The notes below the pieces were generated by a model that did not search any database, was not told the origin of the DNA, and saw nothing but the letters and a program-made list of their open reading frames with translations. The position numbers were made by a program, and so were the translations under genes. Positions 1 to 5,187 of a stretch of DNA of 8,308 nucleotides are shown here, piece by piece (position 1 is the stretch's first letter; each line of letters opens with the position of its first letter). The stretch comes from Candidatus Competibacteraceae bacterium (GTDB lineage: Bacteria > Pseudomonadota > Gammaproteobacteria > Competibacterales > Competibacteraceae), in the NCBI GenBank assembly GCA_007120095.1, contig SKOM01000211.1, forward strand, positions 1 through 8,308, in the 5' to 3' direction.

Positions 1-617
1 AGCAACACCTGATGGATGGGCGATAAGTCCAGACCGCGTTCGACGATTTCCAGAAATTCTTCGCGGTTATAAGCGATTCCGCCCCCCGAACCGCCAAGGG
101 TGAATGCGGGGCGGATGATAATCGGGAAACCGATATGATCTTGAGCTGTTAAAGCATCGTTGATGTTATAGGCGAAAAAAGCCCGAGGGGTAGCCAAACC
201 GATGTCCGTCATGGCTTGACGGAAATGCTGGCGGTCTTCAGCCATATCAATGGCGGTTTCATTGGCACCGATCAGCTCGACACTGAAGCGTTCCAGTACG
301 CCTTCGCGGACCAGATCGAGGGCGCAGTTCAGCGCCGTCTGTCCGCCCATCGTCGGCAGCAGGGCATCCGGGCGCTCACGCTCAATAATGCGGCTGACGG
401 TCTGCCATTCAATCGGCTCGATATACACGGCATCGGCAGTACCAGGATCGGTCATGATGGTGGCGGGATTGGAATTGACCAGCACCACCCGGAAGCCCTC
501 CTCGCGCAGGGCTTTACAGGCTTGGGCGCCGGAGTAGTCAAATTCACAAGCTTGACCGATGACAATCGGCCCGGCCCCAATGATTAAAATACTTTTTAGA
601 TCAGAACGTTTAGGCAT
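1..617 (-). CDS. carB: Carbamoyl-phosphate synthase large subunit, N-terminal part (cut by window edge)
   Basis: CarB makes carbamoyl phosphate from bicarbonate, two ATP and the ammonia delivered by CarA, at the head of arginine and pyrimidine synthesis in the cytoplasm. Only the first 205 codons of a protein normally about 1,070 residues long are present; the rest lies left of the window. The visible part is the start of the first ATP-grasp half. It has the N-terminal MPKR start, GAGPIVIGQACEFDYSG at about residues 14-30, NSNPATIMTDP at 48-58, LPTMGGQTALN at 87-97 and the glycine-rich ATP loop GGSGGGIAYN at 175-184. All are near-identical to the E. coli protein as I recall it. The ATG at 615-617 is preceded by a modest GCGGAA ribosome-binding site. 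It starts 32 bp after the carA stop, so the two genes are probably one operon. Confidence 0.97.
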   Translation of the reverse strand, partial: MPKRSDLKSILIIGAGPIVIGQACEFDYSGAQACKALREEGFRVVLVNSNPATIMTDPGTADAVYIEPIEWQTVSRIIERERPDALLPTMGGQTALNCALDLVREGVLERFSVELIGANETAIDMAEDRQHFRQAMTDIGLATPRAFFAYNINDALTAQDHIGFPIIIRPAFTLGGSGGGIAYNREEFLEIVERGLDLSPIHQVL

Positions 618-649
618 GATTTCCGCTGAACTTCAATGGTGCTCGGGAT

Positions 650-1783
650 TCAAGCAGCCCGTTGGGATAATAGGTCGATGAATCGGTCAAATAACGGGCC
701 GATATCATGAGGACCAGGACTGGCTTCAGGATGGCCCTGGAAGCTGAACGCGGGGTGATCGGTGCGCTCTATGCCCTGTAAGGAACCGTCAAACAGCGAG
801 CGGTGGGTGGTACGCAAGCAATTAGGCAAGCTGGTTTCATCCACTGCAAAACCGTGATTTTGACTGGTAATCATGACCTGACCGCTGGCCAAATCCTGAA
901 CCGGATGATTGGCACCGTGATGACCAAATTTCATTTTTACTGTGCGTGCCCCGCTGGCTAAGCCGAGCAATTGATGGCCTAAACAGATCCCGAACATCGG
1001 GATGTCGGTATCGAGCAATTCACGAATCGCCTGGATCGCGTAATCACAAGGCTCAGGATCGCCCGGCCCATTGGACAGGAATATTCCGTCGGGCTGCAAA
1101 GCGAGCACATCAGCCGCCGATGTGTGTGCGGGGACTACGGTAATCCGGCAGCCGCGCTCAGCCAACATGCGCAGAATATTACGCTTAATACCGAAATCAT
1201 AAGCGATTACATGGAAGCGGCCATGGCTCTGAGTTGGAAACGCGTTGTCTGCGAGTTGCCACACTCCCTCACGCCATAGATAACTTTGGCGCACACTGAC
1301 CTGTTGGGCGAGATCCATGCCTTTGAGTCCAGCAAAACGGCGCGCTTGAGCAATCGCCTGCTCGCTATCCGGCCGAACGCCCGCCAGTAAACAGCCGTTT
1401 TGTGCGCCTTGCTCGCGTAAGTGCCGCGTGAGCTTGCGCGTATCAATATCGGCAATGGCGACCACACCACGCGCCCGCAGGTATTCGCCGAGCGGCTGGC
1501 CACTGCGCCAGTTACTGGCCAGTCGTGGATAATCACGGATGATTAAACCGCTGGCATAAACTCGTTCCGCTTCTTCGTCGCTGGAATTGGTGCCAACATT
1601 GCCGATATGCGGATAGGTCAAGGTGACCAACTGCTGGTAATAGGATGGATCGGTCAGAATTTCCTGATAGCCGGTCATCGCCGTGTTGAACACGACCTCA
1701 CCGACGGCCTCGCCGTCGCTGCCAATCGACCGACCCCGGAACAAGGTTCCATCCGCCATCGCCAGTATTGCCGTGGTATTCAA
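650..1783 (-). CDS. carA: Carbamoyl-phosphate synthase small (glutaminase) subunit
   Basis: CarA is the glutamine amidotransferase subunit that hydrolyses glutamine and channels ammonia to CarB. The protein has 377 residues, against 382 or so in E. coli. The N-terminal small-subunit domain includes VFNTAMTGYQEILTDPSY (about 31-48) and YPHIGNVGTN (57-66). The C-terminal class I glutaminase domain has the nucleophile Cys267 in FGICLGHQ and the His351/Glu353 pair in GHPEASPGP, so the triad is intact. The start codon is TTG. It is supported by a strong AGGAGG five bases upstream and by the N-terminus (MNTTAILAMADGTLF) aligning with that of E. coli CarA. The first downstream in-frame ATG (codon 9) would remove the first beta strand. 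Upstream lies a structured leader and tRNA-Gly; dapB, common before carA in related bacteria, is absent. No convincing ArgR box or carA-specific promoter was found. Confidence 0.97.
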   Translation of the reverse strand: MNTTAILAMADGTLFRGRSIGSDGEAVGEVVFNTAMTGYQEILTDPSYYQQLVTLTYPHIGNVGTNSSDEEAERVYASGLIIRDYPRLASNWRSGQPLGEYLRARGVVAIADIDTRKLTRHLREQGAQNGCLLAGVRPDSEQAIAQARRFAGLKGMDLAQQVSVRQSYLWREGVWQLADNAFPTQSHGRFHVIAYDFGIKRNILRMLAERGCRITVVPAHTSAADVLALQPDGIFLSNGPGDPEPCDYAIQAIRELLDTDIPMFGICLGHQLLGLASGARTVKMKFGHHGANHPVQDLASGQVMITSQNHGFAVDETSLPNCLRTTHRSLFDGSLQGIERTDHPAFSFQGHPEASPGPHDIGPLFDRFIDLLSQRAA

Positions 1784-1788
1784 AGGCC

Positions 1789-1794
1789 CCTCCT
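1789..1794 (-). promoter_or_regulatory. Strong ribosome-binding site fixing the TTG start of carA
   Basis: On the minus strand AGGAGG is followed by five bases (GGCCT) and then TTG. The match to the anti-Shine-Dalgarno sequence is perfect and the spacing is suitable, which decides for the TTG over the ATG eight codons downstream. A UUG start for carA is known in E. coli. Confidence 0.85.
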
Positions 1795-1833
1795 GTCGTC
1801 ACACAGGTTCGGTTAAGTTGATTCAGGGTTGCT

Positions 1834-1848
1834 TGCCGCAGTGCGGCA
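1834..1848 (-). repeat. Perfect palindrome in the carA leader
   Basis: TGCCGCA, one central base, then TGCGGCA: 7-bp perfect arms, 51 to 65 bp upstream of the carA start. As RNA it could form a five-pair hairpin with a five-base loop. As DNA it has the shape of a dimeric operator. No run of T follows on the carA-coding strand, so it is not a canonical terminator. Its function is unknown, and chance is possible for a 15-bp element. Confidence 0.5.
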
Positions 1849-1884
1849 CACCAAGGTTGAAGACGCGAGTATCGCACACACACA

Positions 1885-1917
1885 AACGAGCGTTGTTAGT
1901 GACAACCAACGCTCGTT
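1885..1917 (-). terminator. Strong hairpin after tRNA-Gly; possible terminator or processing structure
   Basis: Arms AACGAGCGTTG (1885-1895) and CAACGCTCGTT (1907-1917) pair perfectly over 11 bp around an 11-base loop. An alternative fold pairs GTTGT (1892-1896) with ACAAC (1902-1906) inside a 7-bp outer stem, leaving a four-base bulge. It begins 9 bp beyond the encoded CCA of tRNA-Gly. On the minus strand it is followed by TTTGTGTGTGTG rather than a clean T run. It may therefore terminate partially, protect the pre-tRNA 3' end, or form part of the carA leader. Confidence 0.5.
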
Positions 1918-1925
1918 CTATCGAA

Positions 1926-1999
1926 TGGAGCGGGTGATGGGAATCGAACCCACGCTATCAGCTTGGGAAGCTGAAGTTCTACCATTGAACTACACCCGC
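1926..1999 (-). tRNA. tRNA-Gly, anticodon CCC
   Basis: Read on the minus strand this is a complete 74-base tRNA with the 3' CCA encoded (TGG at 1926-1928 on the plus strand). The acceptor stem GCGGGTG/CACCCGC pairs perfectly. The D arm contains the conserved AGTTCAATGGTAGAAC. The anticodon stem TCAGC/GCTGA encloses the loop TTCCCAA, giving anticodon CCC, which reads GGG. The T arm holds GGTTCGATTCC, with a G-T wobble in its stem. It resembles E. coli glyU, differing mainly in the anticodon and T stems. The gene lies between the H-NS-like gene and carA, all on the same strand. It has its own candidate promoter upstream and a hairpin downstream. I saw no repeat of its 3' end that would suggest an integrated element. 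Confidence 0.96.
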
Positions 2000-2017
2000 A
2001 GTGTGTTCAACCGACGT

Positions 2018-2046
2018 CAGGACAGGTGCAAATAGTACCTGTCTTG
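2018..2046. repeat. Inverted repeat between the H-NS-like gene and tRNA-Gly
   Basis: CAGGACAGGT (2018-2027) and ACCTGTCTTG (2037-2046) form a 10-bp stem around a 9-base loop. One position is a G-U wobble in plus-strand RNA and an A-C mismatch in minus-strand RNA; seven consecutive pairs are perfect. It lies 38 bp past the stop of the H-NS-like gene. Neither strand has a T run after it, so it is not an obvious terminator. It overlaps the candidate -10 of tRNA-Gly and could be an operator or an mRNA 3'-end stabiliser. Confidence 0.5.
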
Positions 2047-2060
2047 AGATGAAAAGTTAA
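2032..2060 (-). promoter_or_regulatory. Candidate promoter for tRNA-Gly
   Basis: On the minus strand TTAACT (2055-2060, 4 of 6 matches to TTGACA) and TACTAT (2032-2037, 4 of 6 to TATAAT) are separated by exactly 17 bp. The -10 box ends 32 bp before the mature tRNA 5' end, leaving a 5' leader of about 25 nt. Spacing and position fit, but the hexamers are weak. The -10 box also lies in the loop and arm of an inverted repeat. Confidence 0.35.
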
Positions 2061-2083
2061 GTACCTAAATTATTTTAGCGGAC

Positions 2084-2458
2084 TTAGTCCTTGATTTCCA
2101 TTTCTTCTCGGCTGTAATTTTCCTCGGCATCAATAAACCACTGTGGACGTTTGCCATGGCCAGTCCAAGTCTGGTGGGGTGGCTCTGGATTACGGTATTT
2201 CGGCTGCCCTGCGGGTCGATCGAACGGTTTTCTGCGATTGTAGCTTATCACTTCAGCCGCTGTCATGCCGACACCGCCAGCCAGTTGCTCAATCTGTTTA
2301 CGCACTTCGCGGACTTGACGGCGTTGCTGGCGTTTAATGGATTTTTTGGCTTCAGCAATCAAATTTTCCAATTCATTGATCGGATAATTATCTAAATCGA
2401 TATCTTCGAGTTTAAGTTTGTCGAGTTTGCTTTTATCGCGGTTAGTTTTGGAACGCAT
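2084..2458 (-). CDS. H-NS family nucleoid-associated protein (HvrA/Bv3F type)
   Basis: The product is a 124-residue histone-like protein expected to bind AT-rich DNA, bridge it and silence transcription. The N-terminal half is highly charged. It contains a predicted oligomerisation helix, DLDNYPINELENLIAEAKKS (21-40), followed by a basic RQQRRQVREVRKQ stretch. A linker follows, with GVGMTAAEVI at about 62-71. The C-terminal DNA-binding domain has PKYRNPE (86-92) and TWTGHGKRPQW (97-107), matching the family core W-[ST]-G-x-G-[RK]-x-P-x-W. The layout resembles HvrA and Burkholderia Bv3F more than enteric H-NS (137 residues), and the last 15 residues are acidic. The ATG at 2456-2458 follows a loose AGAGAG. 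A good promoter lies 46 bp upstream and contains an H-NS-like motif, which suggests self-regulation (inference). The exact orthologue is not determined, so no symbol is given. Confidence 0.93.
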   Translation of the reverse strand: MRSKTNRDKSKLDKLKLEDIDLDNYPINELENLIAEAKKSIKRQQRRQVREVRKQIEQLAGGVGMTAAEVISYNRRKPFDRPAGQPKYRNPEPPHQTWTGHGKRPQWFIDAEENYSREEMEIKD

Positions 2459-2503
2459 TATTAAACCATCTCTCTTAGAAATTGGGGATTAAGGATTAGT
2501 GCT

Positions 2504-2532
2504 ATTATCGAACAGAGAATGGACGCTGTAAA
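2504..2532 (-). promoter_or_regulatory. Promoter of the H-NS-like gene, with an H-NS-type motif at -10
   Basis: On the minus strand TTTACA (2527-2532, 5 of 6) and GATAAT (2504-2509, 5 of 6) are separated by the optimal 17 bp. Transcription should start near 2497, giving a leader of about 40 nt. The -10 box sits inside TCGATAATAG (2502-2511), which matches 7 of 10 positions of the known high-affinity H-NS motif TCGATAAATT, including the first seven. This is the best-formed promoter in the window. Confidence 0.7.
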
Positions 2533-2596
2533 CAAGCGCCAACATCAATAATAAAAAACTAATTGGCCAGCGGGAAGCGAAGGGGTTGCTTTATAT

Positions 2597-2626
2597 TTCT
2601 CATACCCGTATATCCTTTGCTAGAAT
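2597..2626 (+). promoter_or_regulatory. Promoter of adk with extended -10
   Basis: TGCTAGAAT (2618-2626) is an extended -10 element: a TG one base upstream of TAGAAT, which matches 5 of 6. A weak -35, TTCTCA (2597-2602, 4 of 6), stands 18 bp away, as is common when the -10 is extended. The expected start near 2633 gives a leader of about 50 nt. It faces away from the promoter of the H-NS-like gene across an A-rich stretch near 2547-2563. Confidence 0.55.
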
Positions 2627-2682
2627 ACCGACTCTCATCAACAAAGCGGCAGGCTGAATGCCCAAGAAGCGAGACGATTAAT

Positions 2683-3240
2683 ATGCGAATTATTTTGCTA
2701 GGTGCTCCCGGTTCCGGTAAAGGAACGCAAGCCGAGAAAATTGTAAATCATTATAAAATCCCTCACATTTCCACCGGCGATCTGTTGCGGGCTGAAGTGG
2801 CCGCTGACACCGATCTGGGGCGGAAAGCTAAGGCCATTATGGATGGCGGGGGGCTAGTGTCTGATGACATTGTGTTAGGTATGATTGCCAAGCGGCTCGA
2901 AGACGACAGTTATGCTGAAGGTTTTATGTTGGATGGATTCCCGCGCACTCTATCGCAGGCGCAATCTTTAGACGCCATGCTGACTCAATTGGGCCAACCT
3001 GTCGATATCGTCATCTTTTTCGACGTCGATTACGGAGAAATCATGCAGCGTCTGCTGGCGCGTAAACGCGCTGATGACACCGAAGAGACTATTCGTAAAC
3101 GTTTAGAGGTTTACGAAGCACAGACAGCGCCTTTGATTGACTATTACAAGGCTAAAGGTAATTTACGCACCGTGCAGGGTGCCGGCGAAGTCGATGCTAT
3201 TGCTCAACATATCTTCCAGATTCTGGACGAGGTGCGCTAA
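2683..3240 (+). CDS. adk: Adenylate kinase, short-lid type
   Basis: Adk catalyses ATP + AMP to 2 ADP in the cytoplasm and is normally essential. The protein has 185 residues. It shows the P-loop GAPGSGKGT (7-15), the AMP-binding STGDLLR (30-36), DGFPRT (84-89, with Arg88) and the short-lid motif RADDTEETIRKR (129-140). It is about 29 residues shorter than E. coli Adk (214) because the long lid insertion is missing; Xanthomonas-type enzymes are similar. The lid-flanking GR usual in relatives is KR here (128-129). The ATG at 2683 was chosen because the P-loop then starts at the normal distance from the N-terminus. The reading frame stays open upstream to 2563, but those 40 residues look unlike the family. 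The gene converges on prmC, with 9 bp between stops and no clear terminator between them. Confidence 0.96.
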   Translation: MRIILLGAPGSGKGTQAEKIVNHYKIPHISTGDLLRAEVAADTDLGRKAKAIMDGGGLVSDDIVLGMIAKRLEDDSYAEGFMLDGFPRTLSQAQSLDAMLTQLGQPVDIVIFFDVDYGEIMQRLLARKRADDTEETIRKRLEVYEAQTAPLIDYYKAKGNLRTVQGAGEVDAIAQHIFQILDEVR

Positions 3241-3249
3241 GTTAGGACG

Positions 3250-4098
3250 TTAACGGGGTCGGTAGCCACTGCCGACGCGGTTATGGCCACTCTGGTCAGG
3301 GTGAGTGCTGACGTTGATAAAACCCCGTTGGTGCAGTAATGTACTGACAGCGCTGCCCTGATCAAAGCCATGCTCAAGTAACAGCCAGCCACCAGGTTTT
3401 AATCGGCACAATGCCTGTTGGATAATCTGGCGAATGGCATCCAGCCCATCATGGCCTGAGACTAATGCGCTGATCGGCTCGAAACGTACATCGCCCTGTT
3501 GTAGCCAAGGGCTATTAGCTGCAATATAAGGTGGATTGGCCACAATGACATCAAATTGGTCACAGGCTAATCCATCGCACCAATAGCCGTGAATGAACAG
3601 AATATCAGTCAATCCTAATATCTGCGCATTGGTTCTGGCCACGTCTAATGCGGCTGAGTTACTGTCTACGGCGATTATTTCAGCATCTCGACGCTCTTGT
3701 GCTAACGCCAGCGCCAGTGCGCCACTGCCGGTACCCAAATCGGCAATCCGCCGCGTTCCCTGTTGTGGCAAACGGGTCAATGCCAAGCTCACCAGTAATT
3801 CCGACTCTGGACGGGGGATTAAAGTGTCTGGAGTAACCCGCAGATCAAATGACCAGAAAGCGCGATACCCAGTGAGATACGCTACCGGTTCGCCCCGGCG
3901 ACGCCGTTCTAATAGGGTAGAAAAATAGTGTTGTGTAACCGCGTCTGGGATATGTTCCGGCCAAGTATAAAGATACGCGCGCGATTTAGCCAATGCATAA
4001 GCCAATAACACTTCCGCGTCGAGTCGGGGGGTGTCGCTGCAAGGGGTCAGTGTTGCGCAGGCGTGTCGGAGTAGGGTGGCGATATCTGAATTAGACAT
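3250..4098 (-). CDS. prmC: Peptide chain release factor N5-glutamine methyltransferase
   Basis: PrmC uses S-adenosylmethionine to methylate the glutamine of the GGQ motif in release factors 1 and 2, which raises termination efficiency. The protein has 282 residues (E. coli 277). The N-terminal helical substrate-binding domain includes PRLDAEVLLAYAL (24-36). Then come GEPVAYLTGYRAFW (69-82) and LIPRPESE (93-100). The Rossmann methyltransferase domain has ADLGTGSGALALAL (119-132), and the catalytic NPPY is at 188-191. The ATG at 4096-4098 overlaps the prfA stop by 8 nt (ATGTCTAA) and gives the family's normal N-terminus. An upstream ATG at 4182 would add 28 residues that are only prfA read in another frame. 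Translational coupling to prfA is likely because no good ribosome-binding site is visible. It appears to be the last gene of the hemA operon. Confidence 0.95.
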   Translation of the reverse strand: MSNSDIATLLRHACATLTPCSDTPRLDAEVLLAYALAKSRAYLYTWPEHIPDAVTQHYFSTLLERRRRGEPVAYLTGYRAFWSFDLRVTPDTLIPRPESELLVSLALTRLPQQGTRRIADLGTGSGALALALAQERRDAEIIAVDSNSAALDVARTNAQILGLTDILFIHGYWCDGLACDQFDVIVANPPYIAANSPWLQQGDVRFEPISALVSGHDGLDAIRQIIQQALCRLKPGGWLLLEHGFDQGSAVSTLLHQRGFINVSTHPDQSGHNRVGSGYRPR

Positions 4099-5179
4099 CC
4101 GTCGCCAAAGCGGCCAGTTGTTCGGCCTGATATTCTTGCAGCAGGGGCGCGATAATCGGGTCAAGATCGCCTTGGAGGACATCGGCGAGCTGGTATAATG
4201 TAAGATTTACCCGGTGATCAGTAATCCGGCCTTGAGGAAAATTGTAGGTACGGATCCGCTCGGAACGGTCGCCGCTACCGACTTGCAGCCGTCGGTCACG
4301 CTCCTGCTCAGACGTTTGCTTGGCCCGTTCAACCGCTAACAGCTTAGCGGCCAGTAACGACATGGCGCGGGCGCGGTTTTTATGCTGCGAGCGTTCATCC
4401 TGACATTCCACCACAATACCGCTGGGCAGATGGGTAAGGCGCACCGCTGAATCGGTACGGTTAACATGCTGGCCACCGGCACCGGAGGAACGGTAGGTAT
4501 CAACCCGCAGGTCGTTGGGGTTGATATCCACCGAATCGACCGCCGCGACTTCCGGCAGCACCGCAACCGTTGCCGCTGAGGTGTGAACCCGCCCTTGAGA
4601 TTCCGTTTCAGGTACTCGCTGCACGCGATGGGCGCCGGATTCAAATTTCAGTCGCGAGTAAGCGCCATAGCCAATAATCCGGGCAATGATCTCTTTATAG
4701 CCACCATGCTCGCCCTCGCTGGCGCTCATCAATTCGATTTGCCAGCCTTGGGTTTCAGCATAGCGGGAATACATACGAAACAGATCGCCGGCAAACAAGG
4801 CCGCCTCATCGCCGCCGGTTCCGGCACGGATCTCCAAGAATAAATTGCTGTTGTCGTGGGGATCACTGGGTAACATGCCCAGTTGTAAGGTGTGTTCCAG
4901 CTCGGCGATCTGCGCTTCAATGGCGCGCTGTTCCTCTTCAGCCAGGGTGCGGATATCGGGGTCTGTGTCATACGCCATTTCTTGAGCCGCCACGTAGTTC
5001 GCCATGGCCTCACAGTAGGCTTGGTAATGGCTAACCACTGGCTCCAGTTGAGCGTATTCCTGCGCCAGGACACGAAAGCGATTTTGATCGGCAATGATCT
5101 CAGGTTCGGCCAGTAATCCGCTGATTTCTTGGTGGCGCAGTTGCAGTTGTTCGAGTTTGGCAGCGATGGAGGGGTGCAT
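4091..5179 (-). CDS. prfA: Peptide chain release factor 1
   Basis: RF1 recognises UAA and UAG in the ribosomal A site and triggers peptidyl-tRNA hydrolysis. The protein has 362 residues (E. coli 360). An N-terminal coiled domain (about 1-100) precedes the core, with LEIRAGTGGDEAALFAGDL at 115-133. The codon-recognition loop has the RF1-type P-x-T tripeptide as PET (190-192), inside HRVQRVPETESQGRVHTSA; the SPF tripeptide of RF2 is absent. The catalytic GGQ is at 235-237 in SSGAGGQHVN, the target of PrmC encoded next. Translation starts at ATG 5177-5179, 8 bp after the hemA stop. No strong ribosome-binding site is visible, so re-initiation after hemA is plausible. Confidence 0.97.
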   Translation of the reverse strand: MHPSIAAKLEQLQLRHQEISGLLAEPEIIADQNRFRVLAQEYAQLEPVVSHYQAYCEAMANYVAAQEMAYDTDPDIRTLAEEEQRAIEAQIAELEHTLQLGMLPSDPHDNSNLFLEIRAGTGGDEAALFAGDLFRMYSRYAETQGWQIELMSASEGEHGGYKEIIARIIGYGAYSRLKFESGAHRVQRVPETESQGRVHTSAATVAVLPEVAAVDSVDINPNDLRVDTYRSSGAGGQHVNRTDSAVRLTHLPSGIVVECQDERSQHKNRARAMSLLAAKLLAVERAKQTSEQERDRRLQVGSGDRSERIRTYNFPQGRITDHRVNLTLYQLADVLQGDLDPIIAPLLQEYQAEQLAALATDV

Positions 5180-5187
5180 TGCAGGGT

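Noticed and set aside
216..587. Plus-strand 123-codon open frame opposite carB
   Set aside because: It lies wholly antisense to a strongly conserved coding region and shows no domain signal.
1812..1829. Possible ArgR box near TGAAT in the carA leader
   Set aside because: Only one half-site resembles the consensus; the second half does not match.
1698..1883. GTG-initiated minus-strand frame through the carA leader, a possible leader peptide
   Set aside because: It runs far into carA in another frame, has no ribosome-binding site, and shows no attenuator-like stop or pyrimidine run.
1875..1884. Short CA dinucleotide run
   Set aside because: Five units only. It is noted as the tail of the tRNA-Gly hairpin, not as a repeat locus.
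1926..1999. tRNA-Gly as an integration site for a mobile element
   Set aside because: No integrase, no duplicated tRNA 3' end and no composition break were seen nearby; the flanking genes are core or nucleoid genes.
2563..2682. Forty-residue N-terminal extension of adk in the same open frame
   Set aside because: Adk normally starts a few residues before the P-loop. The extension overlaps the extended -10 promoter and does not resemble the family.
3258..3276. Hairpin at the prmC 3' end as a bidirectional terminator
   Set aside because: It is a seven-pair stem with a wobble, within coding sequence, and has no T run on either side.
4099..4182. Longer prmC start adding 28 residues
   Set aside because: The added residues are prfA coding sequence read in another frame. 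The start at 4098 gives the normal PrmC N-terminus and length.
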